Shown here: positions 26,730 to 35,437 of the stretch, piece after piece | How positions within the stretch are numbered: position 1 is the first letter of the stretch | Layout of the letters: each line of letters opens with the position of its first letter | From: Streptomyces bikiniensis | GTDB lineage: Bacteria; Actinomycetota; Actinomycetes; Streptomycetales; Streptomycetaceae | DNA length: 64,000 nucleotides | NCBI GenBank assembly: GCA_000716465.1 | Contig: JNWL01000016.1 | Location: forward strand, 1-64,000 | Direction of reading: 5' to 3' | The notes under the pieces: generated by a model | What the model was told of the DNA's origin: nothing | The model's input: only the letters and a program-made list of their open reading frames with translations | The model's database searches: none | Position numbers and translations under genes: made by a program

Positions 26730-27683
26730 CTACTCCTCCAGCCGGTCGGCGAGCAACCGGGCCACCTTCCGGGCCCCTTCCTGCAGTTCCCGGCTGTCCG
26801 GGGCCCCGGCGAGGCCCGTGGCCTCCTCCCGGTAGGACACGGTCACGATCACGTTGGATGTGCGGAACACCACGCTGACGGACCGCCTGCGACTGCTCGC
26901 CCCGGAACCGCCGAGGACGTCGTCGAGGTACGCCACGTCGCCGAGCCCCTCCAGGACGCGGGGCTCCAGCCCGGTGGAGGACGGAGCGCCGGACGTCGTC
27001 GGCCCGCCGGAAGCGGGCCCGGTGGGCGGGGGCGCGGCCGGGGCCGTGGTGGCGGGCGCGGTGGCGGCGGGCGCGTCCACGGCGGCCGCGCCGCCGGGCG
27101 CCGCCGGGGTCCCCGGCTGCGAGGGGCCGGCGGTGGGCGTGCCGGTCGTCCCGGGCGGCGCGGTGGGCGGCAGCGGGACGCCCGCCGCGAGCTGCTTGCG
27201 GACGTACACCTCCTGCGCCCGGGCGTCGTCGCTGACGGCGGTGTCGTACGAGACCACCCGCTCGATGTCGAGCGAGAGCCGGCGCGAGGCCTCCGGGGTG
27301 TCGGCCCGCCACGAGCAGCCGACGCGCCGGTCGGTGTCGTACGTGACGGCGGCGGTGCCCCGGTACGCCCGGTCGCGCTCGGGGTCGGGCAGGGCGGCGG
27401 CGCCCGGGAGCATCTCCTTGAGGACGGCCTGCGGGACGGCGCCGCAGGGCTCGAAGAGGGTGCGGTAGCGGCCGGGGGGCGCCACGGGGGAGGCGAGGCC
27501 GGCCTTGGCGTCGACGGTGACGTCCTCGGAGGGGGTGCCGGACGAGCAGCCGACGAGTCCGGCGCCGAGGCCGAGGCCGAGCGCGAGACCGAGGGCGGTA
27601 CGAGCCGTGGACCCGGTGCGGGCCGTGGCCCCGGTACGGGCCGTGGCCCCGGTGCGACCGGGGGCGTACCTCTTTCGCTGCAC
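26730..27683 (-). CDS. DUF3558-like lipoprotein with extended N-region
   Basis: A 317-residue secreted lipoprotein, paralogous in layout to the gene at 25841. The start is GTG 27683 with GGGAG 9 nt upstream. The N-region before the hydrophobic core is unusually long (about 30 residues) because it contains the hexapeptide repeat TGATAR/TGATAR/TGSTAR; the hydrophobic core (LGLALGLGLGAGL) ends in lipobox VGC. The mature part has RTLFEPCGAVPQAVL, YDTDRRVGCSW, and an Ala/Pro/Thr linker near residues 190-240 before the last beta-rich block. Function unknown. Confidence 0.83.
   Translation of the reverse strand: MQRKRYAPGRTGATARTGATARTGSTARTALGLALGLGLGAGLVGCSSGTPSEDVTVDAKAGLASPVAPPGRYRTLFEPCGAVPQAVLKEMLPGAAALPDPERDRAYRGTAAVTYDTDRRVGCSWRADTPEASRRLSLDIERVVSYDTAVSDDARAQEVYVRKQLAAGVPLPPTAPPGTTGTPTAGPSQPGTPAAPGGAAAVDAPAATAPATTAPAAPPPTGPASGGPTTSGAPSSTGLEPRVLEGLGDVAYLDDVLGGSGASSRRRSVSVVFRTSNVIVTVSYREEATGLAGAPDSRELQEGARKVARLLADRLEE
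27598..27651. repeat. 18-bp tandem repeat in lipoprotein signal region
   Basis: Three copies of an 18-bp unit (27598-27615, 27616-27633, 27634-27651), the last two differing by one base. On the minus strand they encode three hexapeptides of type TG[AS]TAR in the positively charged n-region of a lipoprotein signal peptide. Confidence 0.88.
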
Positions 27684-27857
27684 GGTCCCAGGCTCCCTTC
27701 TCCCGAAGACTTTCCCGAAAACTGTTTGCCGCGCGAACCCGGCCGATGGACACAATGTCTATCGCACACGCTGCCGTTGATGCCGGTCCCCTGTCACCTG
27801 TACGGGCTTTGGCTCCGGTTTTTGCGTTATCGGACGTTTCGGGGGAATCGAGGAAGT

Positions 27858-29051
27858 ATGTCGTACGTAGAGGTACCGGGGGCGAACGTACCGATCCGGA
27901 TGTGGACCGACCCCTCCACGGTCGAGGACGGCGCCATGCAGCAGCTGCGGAACGTGGCGACGCTGCCCTGGATCGAGGGCTTGGCCGTGATGCCGGACGT
28001 GCACTACGGCAAGGGCGCGACGGTCGGCTCGGTGATCGCGATGCGGGGCGCGGTGTGTCCGGCGGCGGTCGGCGTGGACATCGGCTGCGGCATGTCGGCG
28101 GTCAAGACCTCCCTGACGGCCGGCGACCTGCCGGGCGACCTCTCCCGCCTCCGCTCCAGGATCGAACAGGCCATCCCGGTCGGCCGCGGCCTCCACCGCG
28201 AGGCGGTGGACCCGAAGCGGCTGTACCAGTTCCCGACGGCGGGGTGGGACGACTTCTGGTCGCGGTTCGACGGGGTCGCGGACGCGGTGAAGTTCCGGCG
28301 GGAGCGGGCGGGGCAGCAGATGGGAACCCTTGGCCAAGGCAACCAGTTTGTGGAGCTTTGCGTCGATATGTCCGATTCGGTGTGGCTCATGCTGCACTCC
28401 GGGTCCCGGAACATCGGCAAGGAGCTGGCCGAGTACCACATCGGCGAGGCGCAGAAGCTGCCGCACAACCAGGGGCTGGTCGACCGCGACCTGGCGGTGT
28501 TCGTCGCGGACACCCCGCAGATGGCGGCCTACCGGCACGACCTCTTCTGGGCGCAGGAGTACGCCAAGTACAACCGCGCGATCATGATGGCGCTCTTCCA
28601 GGAGGTCGTCCGCCGCGAGTTCCGCAAGGCCCGGGTGACCTTCGACCCGGTGATCTCCTGCCACCACAACTACGTGGCGGAGGAGCAGTACGAGGGCATG
28701 GACCTGCTGGTCACGCGGAAGGGCGCGATCCGGGCCGGCTCCGGGGAGTTCGGGATCATCCCGGGCTCGATGGGCACGGGCTCGTACATCGTGAAGGGCC
28801 TCGGGAACGTGGCGTCCTTCAATTCGGCCTCGCACGGCGCGGGCCGGAAGATGAGCCGGAGCGCGGCGAAGCGGCGCTTCACGACCCGGGACCTGGAGGA
28901 GCAGACGCAGGGCGTGGAGTGCCGCAAGGACTCCGGCGTCGTGGACGAGATCCCGGGCGCGTACAAGCCGATCGAGCAGGTGATCGACCAGCAGCGGGAC
29001 CTGGTGGAGGTCGTCGCGAAGCTGAAGCAGGTCATCTGCGTGAAGGGCTGA
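27858..29051 (+). CDS. rtcB: RNA ligase RtcB
   Basis: A 397-residue GTP/Mn-dependent 3'-5' RNA ligase that joins 2',3'-cyclic phosphate and 5'-OH ends. Metal and guanylylation residues are visible: MPDVHYGKGATVGSV, VGVDIGCGM (the Asp-Cys metal pair), GTLGQGNQFVE, HSGSRNIGK, ISCHHNY, and the catalytic histidine in SASHGAGRKMSR. No archease or rtcA gene is nearby. ATG 27858 follows GAGGAAG; a very long in-frame extension to 26235 covers the lipoprotein gene on the other strand and is not real. It ends in a hairpin at 29093. Confidence 0.95.
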   Translation: MSYVEVPGANVPIRMWTDPSTVEDGAMQQLRNVATLPWIEGLAVMPDVHYGKGATVGSVIAMRGAVCPAAVGVDIGCGMSAVKTSLTAGDLPGDLSRLRSRIEQAIPVGRGLHREAVDPKRLYQFPTAGWDDFWSRFDGVADAVKFRRERAGQQMGTLGQGNQFVELCVDMSDSVWLMLHSGSRNIGKELAEYHIGEAQKLPHNQGLVDRDLAVFVADTPQMAAYRHDLFWAQEYAKYNRAIMMALFQEVVRREFRKARVTFDPVISCHHNYVAEEQYEGMDLLVTRKGAIRAGSGEFGIIPGSMGTGSYIVKGLGNVASFNSASHGAGRKMSRSAAKRRFTTRDLEEQTQGVECRKDSGVVDEIPGAYKPIEQVIDQQRDLVEVVAKLKQVICVKG

Positions 29052-29092
29052 CTCGTTCCTCCGGGGCCTTGCGGCTCCGACGGGGCGGGAGA

Positions 29093-29118
29093 GGGGCCGG
29101 TGCGTGCGCACCGGCCCC
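29093..29118. terminator. Terminator between rtcB and SDR gene
   Basis: An almost uninterrupted GGGGCCGGTGCG / CGCACCGGCCCC palindrome followed by TT, between two convergent genes. Confidence 0.6.
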
Positions 29119-29128
29119 TTCCGCGGTT

Positions 29129-29893
29129 CTACAGCTCCCGGTGGACCTTGGTGTTGGAGGCCTGGGCGCGGGGGCGGACGACGAGGAGGTCGATGTTGAC
29201 GTGCGGGGGGCGGGTGCAGGCCCAGGTGATGGTCTCGGCGACGTCGTCGGCGGTGAGGGGGTCGGGCACGCCGGCGTAGACCTTGGCGGCCTTGTCGGTG
29301 TCGCCGCGGAAGCGGGTCGTGGCGAACTCGTCGGTCTTGACCATGCCCGGGGCGATCTCGATGACGCGGACGGGGGTGCCGACGATCTCCAGGCGGAGGG
29401 TTTCGGCGAGGACGCGGGCGCCGTTCTTGGCGGCGACGTAGCCGGCGCCGCCCTCGTACGTGCCGTGGCCGGCGGTGGAGGAGAGGACGACGACCGTGCC
29501 GTCGCCGCTCGCGGTGAGGGCGGGGAGCAGTGCCTGGGTCATGTGGAGGGTGCCGAGGACGTTGACCTCGTACATGCGGCGCCAGTCGTCGGGGTTGCCG
29601 GTGGCGACGGGGTCGGCGCCGAGGGCGCCGCCCGCGTTGTTGACGAGGACGGCGAGGGTCCGGAAGGCGGTGGCGAACTCGTCGACGGCGGCGCGGTCGG
29701 TGACGTCGAGGGCGTAGGCGGTGGCCTGGTGGCCGGCGTCGTTGATCTCGGCGGCGAGGGCCTCGATGCGGTCCTTGCGGCGGGCGGTGAGGACCACGCG
29801 GTAACCGGCGGCGGCCAGCTGCCGGGCCGTGGCGGCGCCGATTCCGCTGCTCGCGCCGGTGACGACGGCGATGGGGGTACCGGGGGCGGTCAT
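29129..29893 (-). CDS. SDR family NAD(P)-dependent oxidoreductase
   Basis: A 254-residue classical short-chain dehydrogenase. The cofactor motif is VVTGASSGIGAATA, the structural NNAG occurs as VLVNNAGGA, the active-site Ser is in VVLSSTAGHG, and the YxxxK pair is YVAAKNGA. The basic residues in LTARRKDRI predict NADP preference. Substrate unknown; the similarity is to YdfG-like serine/3-hydroxy acid dehydrogenases. ATG 29893 has GAGGAG upstream. Divergent from nothing nearby; the Mut7-C gene lies upstream on the same strand. Confidence 0.89.
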   Translation of the reverse strand: MTAPGTPIAVVTGASSGIGAATARQLAAAGYRVVLTARRKDRIEALAAEINDAGHQATAYALDVTDRAAVDEFATAFRTLAVLVNNAGGALGADPVATGNPDDWRRMYEVNVLGTLHMTQALLPALTASGDGTVVVLSSTAGHGTYEGGAGYVAAKNGARVLAETLRLEIVGTPVRVIEIAPGMVKTDEFATTRFRGDTDKAAKVYAGVPDPLTADDVAETITWACTRPPHVNIDLLVVRPRAQASNTKVHREL

Positions 29894-30033
29894 GGCGTGC
29901 TCCTCGCGCAGGTGATCGACGGTGGTGATCGCCCGGTCAGGATAGGCGGGGCGGCCGGCGCGGGGGCGGGGCGGTCGGTCCGGGGCCGGTGAACGACCGC
30001 CGCCGGTGACCCGTCCGTCTTCCGGTCCGGTCC

Positions 30034-30771
30034 CTAGCGGGTCGTCGCTCCGCCGAACTCCCTCACCGCGTCCGTGACGATCGCCTCCAGGCGCGCGTGG
30101 TGGGCGCCGCGCCAGTAGACGCGTTCGCACGCGACGCACTGGGCGAACACGTCGTACGTCTTCTCCGTGCCCTGCTCCAGCCGTTCGCGCACCGCGTCCT
30201 TGTCGGCGCCGCTCAGTTCGCCGTTGCAGGCCGTGCAGCGGGTCCAGGGGGCGAGCGGCGGCGCGAACCGTTCGAGGACGTCGCGGAGCTGCTCGTCCGG
30301 GCGGTCGCTGTAGACGTAGGCGCCCGCCCACAGTTCGCGGCGGCGCAGCAGGCCGCGGTCGCGGGAGAGCATGACGCGCCGCTCCCGCGCGGAGAGCGCG
30401 GCCAGGGCGGGGTCGCCGATGTCCTCGCTCTCGTAGGCGGCGTCCACGCCGAGCAGGCGCAGGCGGCGGGCGAGGGTGCCGAGGTGCACGTCGAGGAGGA
30501 AGCGGAGGGGCGCGCCGGGGACCCGCTGGGGGCGGGTGACGTCCTCGACCTCGACCGTCTCGCCCGCGCTCGGGACGTACGAGGCTTCGACGGGCCGTCC
30601 GTCGACCAGGAGCCGTCCGGCCTCGGTAAGGGGCACGCCCAGCGATTCCACGACGTGGCCGAGCGAGGACGCGCCGTCGGTGGTCACGGGGGTGGGGCCG
30701 CCGCGCCGCTCCGCCGAGACGAAGAGCCGCAGGCCGGGGGCGAAACTGATCTGGATCTCCGGTCCGTTCAC
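30034..30771 (-). CDS. Mut7-C RNase domain protein with ubiquitin-like N-terminus
   Basis: A 245-residue protein of the bacterial Mut7-C family. The N-terminal about 80 residues have the beta-grasp ubiquitin/MoaD-like fold (ISFAPGLRLFV, VPLTEAGRLLVDGRPV, PSAGETVEV). The C-terminal Mut7-C PIN-like nuclease domain has FLLDVHLGTLARRLRLLG, VMLSRDRGLL and a zinc ribbon with CTAC and CVAC pairs. The family is predicted to be an RNase. GTG 30771 is the start. Confidence 0.87.
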   Translation of the reverse strand: MNGPEIQISFAPGLRLFVSAERRGGPTPVTTDGASSLGHVVESLGVPLTEAGRLLVDGRPVEASYVPSAGETVEVEDVTRPQRVPGAPLRFLLDVHLGTLARRLRLLGVDAAYESEDIGDPALAALSARERRVMLSRDRGLLRRRELWAGAYVYSDRPDEQLRDVLERFAPPLAPWTRCTACNGELSGADKDAVRERLEQGTEKTYDVFAQCVACERVYWRGAHHARLEAIVTDAVREFGGATTR

Positions 30772-30893
30772 GGGGTCAGGATCGCATCGGGGGCGGGCGG
30801 GTCGCCAGGCGTTTCGGTGGGGGCGGGGGCGTCCGGGGAGAGCGGGGGGGGCGGGGCCGGTTCGCCCCGGAGGGGCTGCGGTACCGTCCCCGC

Positions 30894-31343
30894 GTGAAGA
30901 TCATCGATCTCGAACCGGGCGACCCCCGCCTGGAGGCCGACCTCCTGCCGGTCCTCTCCGAGCTCCGCACCCACCTCACCCCGGAGCTGTTCCGCGAGGT
31001 GTACGAGGGCGGATACGGCCAGGGGCTGCGGTTCAGCGCCGCCTACGCGGCCGGCGGGCGCTGCGTCGGCGCGGCCGGCTGGCGGATCGTCGTCGACACC
31101 GTCTCCCTGCGCAAGCTGTACGTGGACGATCTGGTGACGGCGGCGGCGGACCGTTCGGCCGGTGTCGGGCACGCGCTGATCGCCCACCTGGAGGGGCACG
31201 CCCGCGCGGCGGGCTGCCACGAGCTGGACCTGGACTCCGGCACCCAGCGCACCGGGGCCCACCGCTTCTACCTGCGGGAGGGCTTCGACATCGTGGCGTT
31301 CCACTTCGTCCGGCCGCTCGCCGGGCCGGATCGGGCCTCCTGA
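30894..31343 (+). CDS. GNAT family N-acetyltransferase
   Basis: A 149-residue GCN5-type acetyltransferase. Motif A appears in LRKLYVDDLVTAA followed by RSAGVGHALIAHLEGHA (acetyl-CoA pyrophosphate loop), and motif B in HRFYLREGFDIVAFHFV. Substrate unknown. GTG 30894 has TACCGT 6 nt upstream and no ribosome binding site, so it is probably leaderless. Divergent from the Mut7-C gene with 122 bp between starts, and convergent with the next GNAT gene. Confidence 0.88.
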   Translation: MKIIDLEPGDPRLEADLLPVLSELRTHLTPELFREVYEGGYGQGLRFSAAYAAGGRCVGAAGWRIVVDTVSLRKLYVDDLVTAAADRSAGVGHALIAHLEGHARAAGCHELDLDSGTQRTGAHRFYLREGFDIVAFHFVRPLAGPDRAS

Positions 31344-31357
31344 GCCGCCGGGCCGGA

Positions 31358-31894
31358 TCAGGCCTCCTGAGCCGACGGGCCCAGGTCGAGCCGCCAGTCG
31401 TTGCAGCGCATCGGGCGGCCCGGCGGGTACTCGAAGTCCCGTTCGCCGCGCGGCTCGAAGCCCGCCTTGCGGCACACCGCGTTCGAGGCGGTGTTGTCCG
31501 AGGACGGGAACGCGTGCAGATGGCGGCGGCGGCCCGCCGCCCGGGCCTCCGCGATCACCGCGCGCGTGGCGGCCGTCGCCACGCCCCGGCCCTGGAAGCC
31601 CGGCAGGACGGCCCAGCCGGTCTCGTACACCGGCTCGCCGTCCCAGGTCTGCGCCCAGAAGCCGATGCTGCCCACCGGGGTCTCCTCGGGGAGCAGGACG
31701 ATCCGGTACATCCTGCCGGCGCCGGGGTCGGCGGCGCTCATGTCCACGTACCGCCGGTGGCGCCGTACGAGCTGTTCCTCGGTCTCCGGGCCGCCGAGGT
31801 GTGCGGTGAGTTCCGGGGCGTTCAGGGCGCGCAGCAGTCCGGCGTCCTCCTCGGACCAGGGTTCCAGGCGTACGGGCGGGGTGGTGTTGTCCAT
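31358..31894 (-). CDS. GNAT family N-acetyltransferase (RimJ/RimL-like)
   Basis: A 178-residue acetyltransferase of the RimJ/RimL type. It opens with VRLEPWSEEDAGLLRALNAPEL and carries the acetyl-CoA motif GWAVLPGFQGRGVATAATRAVIAEA, then HAFPSSDNTASNAVCRKAGFEPRGE. Substrate unknown. ATG 31894 has TACGGT 6 nt upstream on the minus strand (31901-31906), so it is probably leaderless; a longer frame reading into the AraC gene is an artefact. Confidence 0.89.
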   Translation of the reverse strand: MDNTTPPVRLEPWSEEDAGLLRALNAPELTAHLGGPETEEQLVRRHRRYVDMSAADPGAGRMYRIVLLPEETPVGSIGFWAQTWDGEPVYETGWAVLPGFQGRGVATAATRAVIAEARAAGRRRHLHAFPSSDNTASNAVCRKAGFEPRGERDFEYPPGRPMRCNDWRLDLGPSAQEA

Positions 31895-31908
31895 CCGCGT
31901 ACCGTAGG

Positions 31909-32748
31909 TCACGGCGCTGACGGGCCCCGGGCGTACGCCGTCGGCGGCACCCCGATCGTCGTCGTGAAGTCCCGTACGAGGTGGGCCTGGTCGCTGTAGC
32001 CGAGTTCGGCGGCGAGGGCGGCCCAGTCCGGGGTGCCGGTCGTGTCGGCGGCCCCGGCGCGTTCCAGGGCCTCGTGGATCCGGTAGCGCAGGATCACCCA
32101 CTTCGGGCCGACTCCGACGCGGTCGGCGAAGAGGCGCTGGAGGGAGCGGGCCGACAGGCCGGAGGCGGCGGCGAGTTGGGCGGCCCTGCGGATCGTGCGG
32201 TCCGAACGGGCCAGTTCCACCAGCTCCATGGCGTGGTCGGCGGCCGGGTCGGGGGCGGGGCCGCGGGCGAGGAGGAAGGCGTCGAGCGCCGCCACGCGCG
32301 CGTGGTCCTCGTCGGGGGTGAGGACGGCGGCGGGGGAGCCCGTGGCGTCGGGGAAGACGTCGGTCAGGGGGACGCGGCGGCCCGTCCACGCCGACACCGG
32401 CCACGCGGGCGCGAAGGGCCGGAAGCCGCCGGGGCGGAACTGGATCCCGCAGACCCGGCCCGTCCCGGTCAGCTCGTGGGTGAACAGGCCGAGCCCGATC
32501 CCGGCGACCTCGGCCGACGCGTCTCCCGTGACCGGGGGGCCGTACCGCTGGAAGACGACGTTCACCGAGGGGTGCGGGACGACGTGGCTCGCGTACGGCT
32601 CCGGGAGCTCCCAGTCGATCAGCCAGTAGTGCTCCAGGTAGGGGCGCAGCGCCGGGGCCGGGAGGTGGCGGCGGAAGCGGACGCGGGAGAGCAGTCCCGC
32701 GGGGTCGACGATGCCCCGGGTGTCCCGGCGGGGAGCGGAGTCGGGCAT
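31909..32748 (-). CDS. AraC family transcriptional regulator
   Basis: A 279-residue regulator. The N-terminal part has the DUF6597/AraC-associated domain (LPAPALRPYLEHYWLIDWEL, GIQFRPGGFRPFA) and the C-terminus the two HTHs of AraC/XylS proteins (AAQLAAASGLSARSLQRLFADRVGVGP, AALAAELGYSDQAHLVRDFTTTIG). Ligand and targets unknown. ATG 32748 has TAGCAT exactly 7 nt upstream (32756-32761), suggesting a leaderless mRNA; in-frame starts further upstream were rejected for that reason. The downstream GNAT on the same strand may be co-regulated. Confidence 0.87.
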   Translation of the reverse strand: MPDSAPRRDTRGIVDPAGLLSRVRFRRHLPAPALRPYLEHYWLIDWELPEPYASHVVPHPSVNVVFQRYGPPVTGDASAEVAGIGLGLFTHELTGTGRVCGIQFRPGGFRPFAPAWPVSAWTGRRVPLTDVFPDATGSPAAVLTPDEDHARVAALDAFLLARGPAPDPAADHAMELVELARSDRTIRRAAQLAAASGLSARSLQRLFADRVGVGPKWVILRYRIHEALERAGAADTTGTPDWAALAAELGYSDQAHLVRDFTTTIGVPPTAYARGPSAP

Positions 32749-32870
32749 GTCCCGCATGCTAGGGCCTGTCCGGCCCCGATCCGCCGGGCAGGCCCTGGGC
32801 GCCTTCTTCCTTCTGCGGCTGTCGTGTTTCTTCAAGACGGGGCCGGGTGGGTCTCCGTAGCGTCGGGAGC

Positions 32871-33449
32871 ATGACGAACGAGGCCCAGCTCCGCATCGGT
32901 GACCTGCTCCGTACCGCCGCCGACGACGCCGTTCCCGTGGTCGGCGGCATCGCCGACGCGTCGCTCGGCGCGCCCACGCCCTGTGCCGAGTACGACGTGC
33001 GCGCGCTGATCGACCATCTCTTCTCCGTCGTCGTGAACTTCCAGGTCCTGGCCGCCAAGGGGACGCCCGACTTCTCCGAGACCCCGGACCGGGTCGCCGA
33101 GGACGGCTGGCGCGAGTCGTTCGCGGCGGAGGCCGGGAAGCTGGTCGAGGCGTGGTCGGCGCCCGGTGCCGAGGAGGGCACGACGGGGGCGATGGACCTG
33201 CCCGCGCGGACGGTCGGCTCCATGGTGCTGCTCGACCTGACCGTGCACGCCTGGGACCTGGCCCGTGCCACCGGGCGGGCCTTCGAACCGGACCCGGCCG
33301 TGGTCGCGGGCCTCGCCGGGGAGGTGGAGCGGATGGCTCCGACGGCCCGGCGGATGGGCGTCTTCGGGGACGCCGTCGAGGTGCCCGGGGACGCCACCGC
33401 CTTCGAGCGGCTGCTCGCCGTGACGGGGCGCGACCCGCGCGCCCGGTAG
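32871..33449 (+). CDS. TIGR03086-type mycothiol-dependent/DinB-like protein
   Basis: A 192-residue protein of the mycothiol-dependent maleylpyruvate isomerase/DinB-like metal-binding family (TIGR03086). The first metal His is in VRALIDHLFSVV, and the second site is in LLDLTVHAWDLARATG; the tail block is ATAFERLLAVTGRDP. The family often uses mycothiol or acts as a metal-dependent transferase; substrate unknown. ATG 32871 has TAGCGT 7 nt upstream (32858-32863). Divergent from the AraC gene with 122 bp between starts. Confidence 0.86.
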   Translation: MTNEAQLRIGDLLRTAADDAVPVVGGIADASLGAPTPCAEYDVRALIDHLFSVVVNFQVLAAKGTPDFSETPDRVAEDGWRESFAAEAGKLVEAWSAPGAEEGTTGAMDLPARTVGSMVLLDLTVHAWDLARATGRAFEPDPAVVAGLAGEVERMAPTARRMGVFGDAVEVPGDATAFERLLAVTGRDPRAR

Positions 33450-33480
33450 GCCGCGCGCCCGGTGGGCCGCGTCCGGCGGA

Positions 33481-33723
33481 TCAGCGCGGGCGGTGCACCG
33501 GGCCGGGGGAGAGGCGGGAGGCGACCTGGCCGAAGGCGTGCTCCTCGGCGGGGGTCAGCGGGACCGACTCCTGCGGGTGCCAGACGCGCTCCAGCGGGAC
33601 GCCCTCCCGGTCGCGGCGGGCGCGGGCCCGCAGGCCCAGGGCGAGGCACGTCGCCGTCGAGACGGCGAGCAGGCCGGCGAGCGTGAGCGCACGGGGGTCG
33701 GAGAACCGGCCGGGCAGGGGCAT
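33481..33723 (-). CDS. Small single-pass membrane protein
   Basis: An 80-residue protein with one hydrophobic helix (about residues 12-30, LTLAGLLAVSTATCLALGL) followed by a basic stop-transfer stretch (RARARRDRE) and a polar tail. ATG 33723 has GGAG 6 nt upstream. I do not recognise a family. It is convergent with the TIGR03086 gene. Confidence 0.65.
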   Translation of the reverse strand: MPLPGRFSDPRALTLAGLLAVSTATCLALGLRARARRDREGVPLERVWHPQESVPLTPAEEHAFGQVASRLSPGPVHRPR

Positions 33724-34012
33724 GGCGCACTCCAAGGCGTGAGGGCCGTCCGTACGCGTGCGGCTCCCGCGGGCGGTGGCACGCCCGTACGACGGCGGGG
33801 CGGTTCCTGCGGATTCCTCTGGTTGCTCTCGTTCTTCTGGTTCCTCCCGACGCTTTCAGTCAACACCTTCCGAGGGCCTTTCGGCAGGGGGAGCCGGGGC
33901 GGGGCGCCCGGCCGGGAGGGCGGGCGCGGGGGCGCACGCCCTCTTGTGCGGACCGGACGACCGTTCCAAGGTGGCGGAACAGGGAGATTCCGGCCGGGGA
34001 GGGAGCAGCCGC

Positions 34013-34990
34013 ATGTCCGGAGCACAGGCATGGGGATTCACGGACGACAGGGGCGCGCAGCTGGGTGCGGCCCGGGTGCCGAGGCGGGTGGTCGCGTACG
34101 TACGGGCCGGGGCCGCCCTGTACGACCTGGGGGTGATACCGGTCGCGGTGTACGGCTCCGGGCACGACGGCGACGCGTACGACCCGGCGAAGGCGGGGGT
34201 CCTGGAGGCGGTCGGGGTGCCGTACCTCGGGCCGGGGCGGGCCCTGGACGAGGCGGTGCTGCGGGAGCTGCGGCCGGACGTCGTGGTGGACGTGACGTAC
34301 GACGGGAAGACTCCGTACGCGCTGGACGCGGCGCTGGTCGAGCGGCTCGGGGTGCCGCTCGTGGCCCTCTCGGTCGGCAACGAGCTCGACCTTCCGGCCA
34401 TCCTCGACCGGTTCGCGGCGCTGGCGGCCGGCCTGAGGATCGACGGCCGGGAGGGTGTCGGTCCGGAGGCCACGGACCCGGGGGTGGCGGACCCGGCGGC
34501 CCCCGTTCCCGTCCCCGTGGTCGTCGGTTCGGACGCCGTCGGGCCCGAGATCGTGACCCCCGTGACCGTGAGTCCGGGGACCGGGCCCGGTCAGGGCGCC
34601 GCCCTCGCGGAGTTCGAGGCCGCCGAGGCCGCGCTGCGGGAGGCGGCGGCCCGGAGCGGGCTCGGGGTCCTCGCGCTCTCCGGGGCCGGGCCCGAGCAGG
34701 TGCACCTGGCCCGCCCGCACGCCTGGCCCGAGCTGGCGTGGCTCGCCGGGCTCGGCGTCCGGCTGCTCGACCCGGGCCCCGGGCCGGGCGCCAATTGGCT
34801 CACCGCCGACTGGGTCCGGGCCGCGGCGCTCCGCCCCGACCTGGTCCTCTTCGACAACCGGGAGCACGCCACGCCCCCGTACGCCCTCCCGGGCGGGGTC
34901 CGGCTCGCCCCCTGGAGCCCGGAGACCCCGCCCAGCCCCGCCGCGTACGCCCGCTTCTTCCGCGATCTCGCGGAGGCGCTGGCGCCCTGA
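34013..34990 (+). CDS. Periplasmic-binding-protein-like protein lacking a signal peptide
   Basis: A 325-residue protein resembling the ligand-binding lobes of siderophore/cobalamin-type ABC substrate-binding proteins (PVAVYGSGHDGDAYDPA, LRELRPDVVVDVTYD, AWPELAWLAGLGVRLLDPG, LRPDLVLFDNREH). Unlike secreted binding proteins it has no signal peptide or lipobox: the N-terminus is polar (MSGAQAWGFTDDRG). A low-complexity Val/Pro/Asp insert lies near residues 150-185. It may act in the cytosol as a siderophore-related enzyme or sensor. ATG 34013 has GGGGAGGGAG upstream. No permease or ATPase gene is adjacent. Confidence 0.7.
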   Translation: MSGAQAWGFTDDRGAQLGAARVPRRVVAYVRAGAALYDLGVIPVAVYGSGHDGDAYDPAKAGVLEAVGVPYLGPGRALDEAVLRELRPDVVVDVTYDGKTPYALDAALVERLGVPLVALSVGNELDLPAILDRFAALAAGLRIDGREGVGPEATDPGVADPAAPVPVPVVVGSDAVGPEIVTPVTVSPGTGPGQGAALAEFEAAEAALREAAARSGLGVLALSGAGPEQVHLARPHAWPELAWLAGLGVRLLDPGPGPGANWLTADWVRAAALRPDLVLFDNREHATPPYALPGGVRLAPWSPETPPSPAAYARFFRDLAEALAP

Positions 34991-35005
34991 CGGGGAGGGC
35001 CGGGC

Positions 35006-35437
35006 TCAGGCCGGGGTCGCCGTGAGGCGGGCGCGGAGGGAGGCGGCGAACTCCTCCGCGCGGGTGAGCTGCGCCCGCAGTTCGGCGACGCGCTCGGCGG
35101 CGGCCTGCTCGTAGCGGCGGACGCGGGACACGAGCGCGGCCCGCTCGCCCGGGTCGAGCTCCGTGTCCGTGCCCGGGCGGTCGTCGGCCAGCCGGTCCAC
35201 GGCCGTGAGGAGTTCGCGGGTCTCGTCCAGGGTGAAGCCGAGCGGCTTCATCCGGCGGACCACCATGAGCCGGGACACGTCCTCGTCGGTGTAGAGCGGG
35301 AAACCGCCGGGGGAGGCGGCCGACGGGACGACCAGGCCGCTGTCCTCGTACTGCCGGATGGTGCGCAGGGGCAGTTCGGTCCGTGCGGCGACCTCGCCGA
35401 TCTGCATGGGCCGACCGGCCGCTCGTACTCCGCTCAC
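35006..35437 (-). CDS. MerR family transcriptional regulator
   Basis: A 143-residue MerR regulator. The HTH is MQIGEVAARTELPLRTIRQY, the wing SAASPGGFPLYTDEDVSRL, and the dimerisation coiled coil covers about residues 85-135 with Arg/Glu/Ala heptads. No C-terminal cysteine effector site is present, so it does not sense metals in the classical way. GTG 35437 has AAGGA 6-8 nt upstream; a start at the Met ten residues later (35407) is possible. Confidence 0.85.
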   Translation of the reverse strand: MSGVRAAGRPMQIGEVAARTELPLRTIRQYEDSGLVVPSAASPGGFPLYTDEDVSRLMVVRRMKPLGFTLDETRELLTAVDRLADDRPGTDTELDPGERAALVSRVRRYEQAAAERVAELRAQLTRAEEFAASLRARLTATPA

